Positions 32,043 through 41,176 of a DNA stretch of 64,000 nucleotides are shown in pieces. The translations under genes and the position numbers were made by a program. Below the pieces are notes generated by a model that worked only from the letters and a program-made list of their open reading frames with translations, made no database searches and was not told where the DNA came from. Source of the DNA: Methylorubrum populi. GTDB lineage: Bacteria; Pseudomonadota; Alphaproteobacteria; Rhizobiales; Beijerinckiaceae. How positions within the stretch are numbered: the stretch's first letter is position 1; each line of letters opens with the position of its first letter. Location of the stretch: positions 941,961-1,005,960 of the forward strand of contig JAQIIU010000003.1 of NCBI GenBank assembly GCA_036946625.1, in the 5' to 3' direction.

Positions 32043-32095
32043 CTCAGGATGAGGGGCGAGAGGGGATCACCGCAGTCAAACAGGCTCTTAGACGC
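32043..32095. repeat. Repeat family B, right part after the IS110 element
   Basis: CTCAGGATGAGG, then CGAGAGGGGATCACCGCAG and TCAAACAGGCTCT; the complement of this order is found at 61400-61446. It completes the palindrome interrupted at 30868. Confidence 0.75.
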
Positions 32096-32158
32096 AAGGC
32101 TCGAAAAGGCCTTTCGCGTCACGCACGGATTGGCCTCGCCCGGCGGTTCGGCGAAGCG

Positions 32159-32506
32159 TCAGCGGCCTTCCAGCAGCCGGTTCTTGACGAGGTAGCGGAT
32201 GCTGCGGTCGAAGGACTCGTCGGTGTTTCCGCGCAGATCGACGCTGTAGGCCCGAAGGTCCCCGCTCCTGGCCACCTCGTCCCGCAGGGATCGGTGGGCA
32301 CCACCGTGCAGCGCCCGCTCTCGGCCAGCAGGATGCGAAGCGTGTCGCCGGTGCGTTTCAGCCGCTCGTGCTCCGCCTCGGTCGGTGCGCCCCGCGCGAA
32401 CTGGAAATCGAAGACCGCGACCCTCTCGGGGGGCGCCCGCGCGGCGAAGGACGGCCTTTTGCCGGACAACGCCGGCCGGGAGGTTCTGGCTCAAAACCCG
32501 CAGCAC
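32159..32506 (-). pseudogene. Decayed DUF2380/DUF3280-type gene
   Basis: Two minus-strand frames carry complementary parts of one protein. The first (about 32469-32300) has PERVAVFDFQFARG, then EAEHERLKRTGDTLRILLAE and SGRCTVV. The second (about 32280-32162) has GDLRAYSVDLRGNTDESFDR followed by SIRYLVKNRLLEGR and a stop. These resemble the start and end of DUF2380/DUF3280 secreted proteins, with the middle missing and a frame change near 32290. No intact start with a signal peptide was found. It lies next to the IS/repeat pile-up. Confidence 0.6.
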
Positions 32507-32620
32507 GATCCCGCCGCCGAACCGGCAGGAACCGGACGCAAAGCAGTATCGATCGTCCGCGAAAGTGCCTCTCCCGACCCCGCCCTCATCCCCCGGCGGC
32601 AGGACAGGCTCGCGGGTTTC

Positions 32621-33256
32621 TCAGATCGCCGCGAAACCGCGCTGCACCGCCGGGCGGGCGAGCAGCGCGTCGAGCCAGCGGCGGACATTCGGCAGATCCG
32701 CGATCGCGATGCCCTGCTTCTCGTGGAACTTCGCCCAGGTCAGCGCGGCGATGTCGGCGATCGAGTAGTCGCCGGCGAGATGGTCGCGGCCGGCGAGGCG
32801 CCGGTCCAGCACGCCGTAGAGGCGCCTGGCTTCGTCCGTGAAGCGCTCGACGGCGTAGGGGATCTTCTCCTGCGCGTAGATCCGGAAATGATGGGCCTGT
32901 CCCAGCATCGGCCCGAGGCCCCCGACCTGCCAGAACAGCCACGCGTCCACCGCGGTGCGGGCGCGCTCGTCGGCGGGGTAGAGGCAGCCGGTCTTGCGGC
33001 CGAGATACTGCAGGATCGCGCCGGACTCGAACACCGTGATCGGCGCGCCGCCCGGCCCCTCGGGATCGACGATGGCCGGGATCTTGTTGTTGGGCGAGAT
33101 GGCGAGGAAGTCGGGCGCCATCTGCTCGCCCTTGCCGATGTTCACCGGCACGATCCGATAGGGCAGGCCGCACTCTTCGAGCATGATCGGGATCTTCCAC
33201 CCGTTCGGTGTGCTCCAGGTGTGAACCTCGATCGGCTGCGCCGTCGTGACCGCCAT
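32621..33256 (-). CDS. Glutathione S-transferase, YfcG/YghU (nu-class)-like
   Basis: 211 residues from ATG 33256 (MAVTTAQPIEVH); a longer in-frame start at 33298 would add a non-family stretch. The N-terminal thioredoxin-like domain has the nu-class motif STPNGWKIPIMLEECGLPY, then NNKIPAIVDP and FESGAILQYLG (glutathione-binding Glu-Ser). The all-helical C-terminal domain contains HLAGDYSIADIAALTW. Nu-class enzymes reduce disulfides or peroxides with glutathione; the physiological substrate is not visible. Confidence 0.9.
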   Translation of the reverse strand: MAVTTAQPIEVHTWSTPNGWKIPIMLEECGLPYRIVPVNIGKGEQMAPDFLAISPNNKIPAIVDPEGPGGAPITVFESGAILQYLGRKTGCLYPADERARTAVDAWLFWQVGGLGPMLGQAHHFRIYAQEKIPYAVERFTDEARRLYGVLDRRLAGRDHLAGDYSIADIAALTWAKFHEKQGIAIADLPNVRRWLDALLARPAVQRGFAAI

Positions 33257-33449
33257 GCTGGCATCCCGGGAAAGCGGGCCCACGCCCATTCTCCGCACCG
33301 ACGTAGCGCGGATCGGCCCGGCGGCTCAAGCCGTCGGGCCGGCGACGATCGTGTGCAAGTTGTGCGGGACGCTTGCTCTTTGGCCGCCGATGCGGCTGTG
33401 ATGCGGCGTGGACGGCGGAACGGCCGAATCCACCCCACGGAGTTGCCCG

Positions 33450-33728
33450 ATGCTCTCTCGACTTCTCGCTGCGGTTGTGATGGCCGCTCCGCTCCTTCTC
33501 GCGCAGGCCGCCGCGGCCAAGGAGGCCTGGGCTGCGCCGACCGCCAAGGAGACGGCGAAGGAGACCGCGAAGGAGCCGAGCGTCGCCCAATCCGCCGCCC
33601 GCGAGCGGCAGAAGAAGTGCGGCGCCGAGTGGCGCGCGCTCTCCGCCACCGAGAAGGCGGCCCAGGGGCCGAAATGGCCGCAATACTACAGCAAGTGCGT
33701 CAAGCGCCTGAAGGAGCAGAAGGCCTGA
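33450..33728 (+). CDS. PsiF-repeat-like small exported protein
   Basis: 92 residues from ATG 33450 with ACGGAG about 8 bases upstream. A signal peptide (MLSRLLAAVVMAAPLLLAQA) is followed by a Lys/Glu/Thr linker with a TAKETAKETAKE repeat. The C-terminus has two Cys spaced as in PsiF repeats (RQKKCGAEWRAL and WPQYYSKCVKRLKEQ). PsiF is phosphate-starvation-inducible in enterics, but its function is unknown. The following gene starts about 100 bases downstream on the same strand. Confidence 0.75.
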   Translation: MLSRLLAAVVMAAPLLLAQAAAAKEAWAAPTAKETAKETAKEPSVAQSAARERQKKCGAEWRALSATEKAAQGPKWPQYYSKCVKRLKEQKA

Positions 33729-33828
33729 ACGGATGCGACCATGCGCCGTCGCCCGCCGGCCCCGCGTGAACCGATCGGCCGCGGGCGTGTTGGCCCGCGG
33801 ACCCGTTCGAGCCCGGAGCCTGATCGAG

Positions 33829-34275
33829 ATGGAGCGTGAACGCCGCATCCTGCAGCGGACGGTGGCCGCCGCCGCGGTGATCCCCGTCGTGGCGGGGCTC
33901 TACGGCGTGCTGTTCGGCATCGACGGCATCGGCGGCGGCACGTCCGTCAACGTCTCGGCGGACAGCCACGTCCGCTACCTGTCGGGCCTGCTGACGGGCG
34001 TCGGCATCCTGTTCCTCACCTGCGTGCCCGGCATCGAGGGAAAGACGACGCTGTTCCGGTTCCTGACCCTCGTCGTGGTGCTCGGCGGCCTCGCGCGGCT
34101 GCTCGGACTCTACCTCACCGGCGTGCCCTCGCTCATCATGCTCGCCGCGCTCGCGGTCGAACTCGGCCTCGCGCCGCTGCTCTGCCTCTGGCAGACGCGG
34201 GTCGCGGGCCTCGCCAGGGATCGGGCGCAGAACCGGGCCCGGGATGCGGCACTCGACATCCGGGCCGGGCGGTGA
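33829..34275 (+). CDS. DUF4345 family integral membrane protein
   Basis: 148 residues from ATG 33829 (MERERRILQRTVAAAA). The frame is open 32 codons further upstream, but that part is Arg-rich and does not match the family. Four hydrophobic helices are visible (VAAAAVIPVVAGLYGVLFGI; LSGLLTGVGILFLTCVPGI; FLTLVVVLGGLARLLGLYL; LIMLAALAVELGLAPLLCLW). DUF4345 function is unknown. The stop overlaps the GTG start of the FUSC gene by 4 bases, so it belongs to the efflux operon. Confidence 0.8.
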   Translation: MERERRILQRTVAAAAVIPVVAGLYGVLFGIDGIGGGTSVNVSADSHVRYLSGLLTGVGILFLTCVPGIEGKTTLFRFLTLVVVLGGLARLLGLYLTGVPSLIMLAALAVELGLAPLLCLWQTRVAGLARDRAQNRARDAALDIRAGR

Positions 34276-36296
34276 GCGGGGCGGCGGACGGCGCGGGTCT
34301 CGGCGGGCGCCTGCTCGATGCCCTCGATCGGTGGGTGCCCGAACCCGCCGCCTGGGCCTTCGGCCTGCGGATCTGGCTCGCCATGGTGCTGGCGCTCTAC
34401 GCCGCGTTCTGGCTCCAGCTCGACAGCGCCTCCTCGGCCGCGGTCTGCGTGGCGATCCTCGCCCAGCCGAAGCGCGGCCAGGCCCTGTCGAAGGCGGTCT
34501 ACCGCTTTCTCGGCACCGTGATCGGCGGCGCGGTCGCCATCGTCCTGATGGGGCTGTTCGGGCAGGATCGGGTGCTGCTGCTCCTGAGCTTCGCCGGCTG
34601 GCTCGGCCTGTGCGTCTTCGTCGCCCAGTTCCTGCAGGACGCCCGCGCCTACGGGGCGATGCTCTCCGGCTACACCGTGGCGATCATCGCCATCGCCCAT
34701 ATCGACGCGCCGCAGACGACCTTCGACGCCGCGGTCGGGCGCATCGCCGCGATCGCCGTCGGCATCGTCGCGATCACCTTCATCAACGATGCGCTGGCTT
34801 CCCCCAGCACGTGGAAGGGGCTGCTGCCGCGCCTCGCCGACGCCCAGGCCGCGGCCAAGGCGTTCGCCCGCGCGAGCCTGACCCGGGGCGATCCCGGCCC
34901 GGAGCGCACCGCCGCCCTGATCGGGCGCATCGCCCCGCTGCGGGCGGACGCGAACGCCATCGGGGGCGAACTCGACGACGGCGTCCACCGGGCCGCGGGC
35001 GCCCGCAGCGCCATCGCGGCACTCTACGTCCTGCTGGCGGCGAGCCGGGCGCTGGCCGCCGCCATGGGCCGCATCGCCGAGCCCGATCCGCTGGTGCGCG
35101 AGGCGCACGCCCTCGCCCTGCGTTCGGTCTCGGAGGGGGAGGGATCGGCGGAGGCGCTCGCCCAGGACGGAGACCGGCTGCGCGACCTCGTGGACGCGGG
35201 CCTGTGCGAGGCCGGGCGATCCCTCGACGAGATCGTGGCCCTCCAGCGCGCCCTCGACGTCGCCGATGCCGCGACCTTCGCCGAGGACGGCCTGCGGGCT
35301 CTCGGCGACGGTCACAGGCCGCTGCGCGACATCGCCCTGCCGACGCATCGCGATTTCCAGGTGGCCCTGCGGGGGGCGCTGCGCGTGGTGATCGCCTTCG
35401 GGCTCACCGCCGGCTTCTTCGTCCTCGCAGGGCTGCCGCAGGCCTCCTTCGCCCTGGTGCAGGTCGCGGCCACCTGCGCCCTGTCCTCGGTCACGCCCGA
35501 TCCGCGCAAGTTCGCGCAAGGGGTGCTGATCGGGATGCCGCTGGCGGCTGCCTGCGCCGGCATCGTCCTGTTCGGGATGCTCAACGGCGCCCAGGGCTTT
35601 CCCCTGCTCGCCATCGCCATGGCGCCGGTGATCTTCTTCGGCTGCTTCCTGTCGCTCAACCCGCCGACCTTCACCGTCGGCTTCATCACCATCGTGTTCT
35701 TCCCCGCCCTGATGGCGCCGGACAACCCGCAATCCTACGATCCGCAGACCTTTCTCCTGAACGCGCTGCTGGTCGTGGCCGCCGCGGTGATCCTGTTCCT
35801 CACGGTGCGGCTCGTCCTGCCGATCTCGGCCTCGCGGCACCGCGCCTTCGCCCTGGAGGAGGCACGCCGCGACCTCGCCGAGGCGCTGGCCGGGGAGGGG
35901 GGCGATGCCACCACCCGCACCAGCCTCGATGCCGACCGGCTGTTCCAGTTCTCCGCCTGGAACTCCGGCAGCGGCGCCGTGCGCCGGGCGAGCCTGCACC
36001 ATGCCTTCGCCCTGGCGCAGTTGGAGGCCGCCGCCGCCCGGGCCCACGCGCAGCTTCGCCATCTCCGCGGGGTCGGCGAGCTCGTCCCGCTGATCGGACG
36101 GGCGCGCGAGGCACTGGCGAGCGCCCGCTCGGCCGAACTCGACCGGGCGGCGCGGGATCTGATCGGGCGGGCGAAGGCGCAGGGCCGCGACGGGCGCATG
36201 ATGCTGGCACGCGCCGCCACCGACCTCGCGACCGCCTCGCATGTTATCAGGCGTCACGGGCGGTTCTTCCGGCGCCTGTCCCTCCCGAGTTCCTAG
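34272..36296 (+). CDS. FUSC-family inner-membrane transporter (AaeB-like)
   Basis: 674 residues from GTG 34272. It has two blocks of membrane helices (about residues 25-175 and 370-525), each followed by a soluble helical part, as in AaeB aromatic carboxylic acid efflux proteins. Recognisable segments include FWLQLDSASSAAVCVAILAQ with RGQALSKAVYRFLGTVIGG, and SFALVQVAATCALSSVTPD in the second half. It is followed at once by a DUF1656 (AaeX) and an HlyD (AaeA) gene, giving a complete AaeXAB-like set. Substrate (aromatic acids or other anions) is inferred from E. coli. Confidence 0.88.
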   Translation: MSGAADGAGLGGRLLDALDRWVPEPAAWAFGLRIWLAMVLALYAAFWLQLDSASSAAVCVAILAQPKRGQALSKAVYRFLGTVIGGAVAIVLMGLFGQDRVLLLLSFAGWLGLCVFVAQFLQDARAYGAMLSGYTVAIIAIAHIDAPQTTFDAAVGRIAAIAVGIVAITFINDALASPSTWKGLLPRLADAQAAAKAFARASLTRGDPGPERTAALIGRIAPLRADANAIGGELDDGVHRAAGARSAIAALYVLLAASRALAAAMGRIAEPDPLVREAHALALRSVSEGEGSAEALAQDGDRLRDLVDAGLCEAGRSLDEIVALQRALDVADAATFAEDGLRALGDGHRPLRDIALPTHRDFQVALRGALRVVIAFGLTAGFFVLAGLPQASFALVQVAATCALSSVTPDPRKFAQGVLIGMPLAAACAGIVLFGMLNGAQGFPLLAIAMAPVIFFGCFLSLNPPTFTVGFITIVFFPALMAPDNPQSYDPQTFLLNALLVVAAAVILFLTVRLVLPISASRHRAFALEEARRDLAEALAGEGGDATTRTSLDADRLFQFSAWNSGSGAVRRASLHHAFALAQLEAAAARAHAQLRHLRGVGELVPLIGRAREALASARSAELDRAARDLIGRAKAQGRDGRMMLARAATDLATASHVIRRHGRFFRRLSLPSS

Positions 36297-36304
36297 AAAG
36301 ACGG

Positions 36305-36499
36305 ATGCATCACGACCTCACCATCGGCGGGATTCTGGTCTCGCCCTTCGTCGCCTACGCGCTGATCGCCTTCGCGATCCTCGTGGCCCTGCGGGTCGTG
36401 TTCCGCTGGATCCGGTTCGGACGCTTCGTCGCCAACCCGCCGCTGGCCGAGGCCGGGATCTACGTCTGCATCCTCGCCCTCGTCGTGGTGCTGCTGTGA
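36305..36499 (+). CDS. DUF1656 (AaeX-like) small membrane protein
   Basis: 64 residues from ATG 36305, 8 bases after the FUSC stop. Two hydrophobic helices (VSPFVAYALIAFAILVALRV and AEAGIYVCILALVVVLL) flank the motif FRWIRFGRFVANPPL. This is the typical AaeX layout. The stop overlaps the GTG start of the HlyD gene (GTGA), indicating translational coupling. Confidence 0.88.
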   Translation: MHHDLTIGGILVSPFVAYALIAFAILVALRVVFRWIRFGRFVANPPLAEAGIYVCILALVVVLL

Positions 36500-37581
36500 G
36501 ACGCGACGACGACGCACCGACGAAGGCCGGCTCGGACGACCGGACGGCCTCGGACGCGGCCCCCTCCGACGAGCCGCGCTCCGCGCAGGCCGCCCGCTCG
36601 GCGGCGACACCGTGGGCCGGCCGGCGCCGGCGCTTCGGGCGCCTGCTGCGGCTCGCCGCGACCGCGGTGATCCTCGCCTTCGCCGCCGCCGCCGCATACG
36701 TGGTCTGGCAGTTCTACGTCACCGCGCCCTGGACCCGCGACGGTCGGGTGCGCGTGCAGGTCGCCAACATCGCCCCCCAGGTCGCGGGCACCGTCGTCGC
36801 GCTGAAGGTGGTCGATAACCAGCGGGTCGAGGTGGGCGATGTCCTCTACGTCATCGATCCGTTCGACTATCAGGAGGCGGTCGTCTCGGCCGAGGCCGAG
36901 ATCAAGAACCGCGAGGCCGACCTCTCGGTGAAGCAGGCCCAGGCCGCCCGCCGTGCGGCGCTCTCCACCATCTCGACCTCGGTCGAGGAGAAGCAGCAAT
37001 ATGCCGGCACCGCCAAGATCGCCGAGGCCGCGCTGGAGACCGCCAGGTCGCAGCTCTCGCAGGCCAGGAAGAACCTCGAACGCACGCAGGTCCGCTCCAC
37101 GGTCAACGGCCGGGTCACCAACCTGCTGCTCCGCGTCGGCGACTACGCCCAGACCGGCACCGCCAACGTGCGGGTGATCGACACGGATTCGTTCTGGATC
37201 GACGGCTACTTCGAAGAGACCAAGATGGCCCATATCCAGGTCGGCGCGCCCGCCGAGATGTCGCTGATGGGTTACGGCGCCTCGCTGCGCGGCACGGTCG
37301 AGAGCCTGACGCTGGGCATCTCCACCGCCAACGCCGCGCCGAGCACGCAGGGCCTGCCGAACGTCGATCCGGTCTATACCTGGGTGCGGCTGGCCCAGCG
37401 CGTGCCCGTGCGCATCCGCATCGACCGCGTTCCCCCGGGGGTGACGCTGGTGGCGGGCATGACCGCGACCGTGGTGATCGGCGACGGCAGGGCGGGTCAG
37501 CCCCAGTGGGTGACGACGTTGCGCGAGAAAGTTCTCGGGCTGCCCGATCGCCCGGTGCCCGCCGAGGCGGAGAACCGTTGA
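36496..37581 (+). CDS. HlyD/AaeA-type membrane fusion protein
   Basis: 361 residues from GTG 36496, which overlaps the DUF1656 stop by 4 bases. A charged N-terminus (about 45 residues) precedes one membrane anchor (LAATAVILAFAAAAAYVVWQ). Then come the first biotinyl-lipoyl half (IAPQVAGTVVALKVVDNQRVEVGD), a coiled-coil hairpin (about 130-215), the second lipoyl half (VRSTVNGRVTNLLLRVGDYA) and a beta-barrel (FWIDGYFEETKMAHIQVG). It should link the FUSC pump to an outer-membrane channel encoded elsewhere. Confidence 0.9.
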   Translation: MRRDDDAPTKAGSDDRTASDAAPSDEPRSAQAARSAATPWAGRRRRFGRLLRLAATAVILAFAAAAAYVVWQFYVTAPWTRDGRVRVQVANIAPQVAGTVVALKVVDNQRVEVGDVLYVIDPFDYQEAVVSAEAEIKNREADLSVKQAQAARRAALSTISTSVEEKQQYAGTAKIAEAALETARSQLSQARKNLERTQVRSTVNGRVTNLLLRVGDYAQTGTANVRVIDTDSFWIDGYFEETKMAHIQVGAPAEMSLMGYGASLRGTVESLTLGISTANAAPSTQGLPNVDPVYTWVRLAQRVPVRIRIDRVPPGVTLVAGMTATVVIGDGRAGQPQWVTTLREKVLGLPDRPVPAEAENR

Positions 37582-37640
37582 AGCCGGCCTTGCCTCACGG
37601 GGGCGGTGCGGCACCCGAAAAAATTGGGTAGAGCGGCGGC

Positions 37641-38990
37641 ATGGCCGCCTCTCCCCTCGTCCGCTTCGCCCCCTCGCCGACCGGCTTCCTGCATATCGGC
37701 AACGCCCGCCCGGCGCTGCTGAACGCCCTGTTCGCCCGCCGCGGGCAGGGGCGCTTCCTGCTGCGCCTCGACGACACCGACCGGGAGCGCTCGACGGAGG
37801 AATTCGCCGCCGCCGTAACGGAGGATCTCGGCTGGCTCGGCATCCGGCCGGACCTGTTCTTCCGCCAGAGCCAGCGCACCGCCCTCTACGACGCGGCGGC
37901 GGAGCGGCTGAAGGCGGAAGGACGGCTCTATCCCTGCTACGAGACGCCGGAGGAGCTGGAGCGGCGGCGCAAGCGCCAGCTCGGCCGCGGCCTGCCGCCG
38001 ATCTACGACCGCGCGGCCCTCGCCCTGACGGAAGCCGAGCGCGCCGCGCTGGAAGCCGAGGGCCGGCGCCCGCACTGGCGGTTCAGGCTCGATCACCGCG
38101 TGGTCGCCTGGAACGACCTCGTGCGGGGCGAGAGCCACGTCGATTGCGCCTCGCTGTCGGACCCGGTGCTGATCCGCGCCGACGGCAGCTACCTCTACAC
38201 GCTGCCCTCGGTGGTGGACGACGCGGAGGTCGGCGTCACCCACGTGATCCGCGGCGAGGACCACGTGACCAATACCGGCGTGCAGGTGCAACTGTTCGAG
38301 GCCCTCGGCGCGGCGGTCCCCGCCTTCGGCCACCACAACCTGCTGACGACGGCGGACGGGGAGGGGCTGTCGAAGCGCCTCGGCCACCTGTCGCTGCGCG
38401 CGCTGCGCGAGGCCGGCTACGAGCCGGCCGCCGTGCGCTCGCTCGCGGTACTGACCGGCTCGGCGGAAGCCGTGCGCCCGGTCGCCGCGCTCGATGAATT
38501 GGCGGGCCTCGCCGATCTCGCCCACCTGTCGCGGGCGCCGGCCAAGTTCGACCCGGCCGAGCTCGACGGGATGAACGCCCGCCTCGTCCACGCGATGCCG
38601 TTCCCGGAGGCGAGCGCCCGCCTCGCCGCGCTCGGCATCCCGGAGGCGGTCGCGGAACCCTTCTGGACGGCGGTGCGGGCCAATCTCGGCCGCGTCGCGG
38701 AGGCCGGCGACTGGTGGCGGGTGGTGACGGGGCCGGTGACGCCGGCCATCTCCGAGCCGGATCTCATCGCCGCCGCCGCCCGCCTGCTGCCGGAGGCGCC
38801 CTTCGGCCCCGGCACGTGGAAGGCCTGGACCGACGCGGTGAAGGGGCGGACCGGCGCCAAGGGCCGCGCCCTGTTCATGCCGCTGCGCCGCGCGCTGACC
38901 GGCCTCGACCACGGCCCGGACCTTTCGGCGCTGCTGCCGCTGATCGGCCGGGAGCGGGCCGCGCGGCGGCTCGCCGGGGAGGCGGCCTGA
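37641..38990 (+). CDS. gltX: Glutamate--tRNA ligase
   Basis: 449 residues from ATG 37641. A class I synthetase that charges tRNA with glutamate. The HIGH signature is [20 protein letters not shown], and the KMSKS-equivalent is [13 protein letters not shown], in which the first Lys is replaced by Gly, as often seen in alphaproteobacterial GluRS. The anticodon-binding C-terminal domain ends at about residue 440. Many alphaproteobacteria have two GltX proteins, one of which may prefer tRNA-Gln; which type this is cannot be told from the window. An IS110 element lies about 110 bases downstream. Confidence 0.93.
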   Translation: MAASPLVRFAPSPTGFLHIGNARPALLNALFARRGQGRFLLRLDDTDRERSTEEFAAAVTEDLGWLGIRPDLFFRQSQRTALYDAAAERLKAEGRLYPCYETPEELERRRKRQLGRGLPPIYDRAALALTEAERAALEAEGRRPHWRFRLDHRVVAWNDLVRGESHVDCASLSDPVLIRADGSYLYTLPSVVDDAEVGVTHVIRGEDHVTNTGVQVQLFEALGAAVPAFGHHNLLTTADGEGLSKRLGHLSLRALREAGYEPAAVRSLAVLTGSAEAVRPVAALDELAGLADLAHLSRAPAKFDPAELDGMNARLVHAMPFPEASARLAALGIPEAVAEPFWTAVRANLGRVAEAGDWWRVVTGPVTPAISEPDLIAAAARLLPEAPFGPGTWKAWTDAVKGRTGAKGRALFMPLRRALTGLDHGPDLSALLPLIGRERAARRLAGEAA

Positions 38991-39015
38991 CGCCGCGACG
39001 AACCGTCTCCGGCTT

Positions 39016-39103
39016 GCGTCGCGGTCCTGGATTGCTTCGCCTGACGGCTCGCAATGACGGTGCGGGCCACCCTCTCCGTCATTGCGAGCGGAGCGAAGCA
39101 ATC
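39016..39103. repeat. Repeat family A, part left of IS110 copy 1
   Basis: Read from the IS side, this 88-base piece starts GATTGCTTCGCTCCGCTCGC and ends ATCCAGGACCGCGACGC. It is identical in my reading to 56729-56816 next to copy 2. Its outer arm (GCGTCGCGGTCCTGGATTG at 39016-39034) is the inverted copy of the arm in which the element sits. Confidence 0.85.
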
Positions 39104-39117
39104 TACCGTGTCTCAGG

Positions 39118-40274
<1,157 letters not shown>

Positions 40275-40294
40275 AGACCGACAAACCCAACGTA

Positions 40295-40315
40295 CAATCC
40301 AGAACGCGACGAGAG
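40295..40315. repeat. Repeat family A, remaining arm right of IS110 copy 1
   Basis: CAATCCAGAACGCGACGAGAG; its complement reads CTCTCGTCGCGTTCTGGATTG, the left half of the target. It carries TTCTGG where copy 2's flank has TCCTGG, so the two insertions are in two different repeat copies. Confidence 0.7.
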
Positions 40316-40402
40316 CCGAACGATCCTCTCACATCGCCGCAGCTCCGTTCGCCAGCAGGACCGCGAAGCCGCCAGCACCGCAACGGTACCGGAAAGGCGC
40401 CC

Positions 40403-41176
40403 TCACACGCCGTCCGGCTCGGCCTCGATCATCATCACGTCGAGGGTGAAGCTGCCGTCGTCCTCCAGGGCGAAATGGGACCGCACCGGCTCGGGCGCGC
40501 CCCCTTGCAGGGCGCGGATCGCGGCGACGTTCGTCTCGGGCGTGCCCATCCGGGCGATCCAGCTCGAAAACTCCATGCGCACCCGCCAGCGCTGGACGGC
40601 GCCCGGCACGAAGCCGGCCTCGGCCAGCATCGCGCGCCACTCCGCCTCGCCGTAGTCGCGCACGTGCGAGGGATCGCGCAGCAGTTCCCAGGCCTGGAGA
40701 TGGGTGTCGAGGAGCGGCGGACCGGGATGGACGACATCGACGAGGCCGAGGCGCCCGTCGGGGCTCAGGACCCGGCGCGCCTCCCGCAGGGCGGCCGGCA
40801 CGTCGCCCCAGTGGTGGGCGCTGTAGCGCGAGAGCACCCGCTCGAAGCTGGCATCGGCGAAGGGCAGCGCCGCGACGCCGGCCCGCCGCGTGGCGAGGTT
40901 GGTCAGGCCCCGCCGCCGCGCCTCGTCCGCCACGGCGTCGAGCATGGGCTGCGACAGGTCGAGGGCGGTGACGGAGCGGACCTGCGGCGCGACCGCATAG
41001 GCGACGTGGCCGCCGCCGCAGCCGAGATCGAGCACCGCCGCGTGGGGCAGGGCGCCGAGCCGGGCCAGGGCCTGGAGATCCTCGCCCGCGGCGTGGACGG
41101 CGCTCGCGACGTAATCGGCGGCGCGGCCGCCGAACTGCCCGGCGACATGGGCGTCGTGGCTCTGCGGTTCGTTCAT
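40403..41176 (-). CDS. Class I SAM-dependent methyltransferase (Methyltransf_11 type)
   Basis: 257 residues from ATG 41176. SAM-binding motif I is AAVLDLGCGGGHVAYAVAPQ (about residues 45-64), followed by VTALDLSQPMLDAV, ALPFADASFERVLSRYSAHH and EARRVLSPDGRLGLVDVVHP. The pattern resembles UbiE-like and other small-molecule methyltransferases; the substrate is unknown. Its ATG overlaps the stop of the upstream MFS gene (ATGA), so they form an operon. The gene ends about 90 bases from the IS110 copy 1 flank. Confidence 0.85.
   Translation of the reverse strand: MNEPQSHDAHVAGQFGGRAADYVASAVHAAGEDLQALARLGALPHAAVLDLGCGGGHVAYAVAPQVRSVTALDLSQPMLDAVADEARRRGLTNLATRRAGVAALPFADASFERVLSRYSAHHWGDVPAALREARRVLSPDGRLGLVDVVHPGPPLLDTHLQAWELLRDPSHVRDYGEAEWRAMLAEAGFVPGAVQRWRVRMEFSSWIARMGTPETNVAAIRALQGGAPEPVRSHFALEDDGSFTLDVMMIEAEPDGV

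Larger units (their letters stand above)
30867..32044 (+). mobile_element. IS110-family insertion sequence, type 2, in repeat family B
   Basis: Comparison with the uninterrupted repeat at 61397-61580 gives the junctions. Left flank is GCGGCACCT, then element sequence TGTATTGGCG. The right element end is ..ACGGTTG, then flank CTCAGGATGAGG. Only CT is shared by both junctions, as expected for an IS110 core dinucleotide. The unique element is 30869-32042 (1174 bp). No terminal inverted repeats or longer target duplication are seen. It carries a 200-base leader and one DEDD transposase. Confidence 0.85.

Noticed and set aside
38353..38391. Loss of the KMSKS loop in GltX, suggesting an inactive or YadB-like paralogue
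   Set aside because: EGLSKRLG is an accepted variant in alphaproteobacterial GluRS, and the protein has the full-length anticodon-binding domain, unlike YadB.
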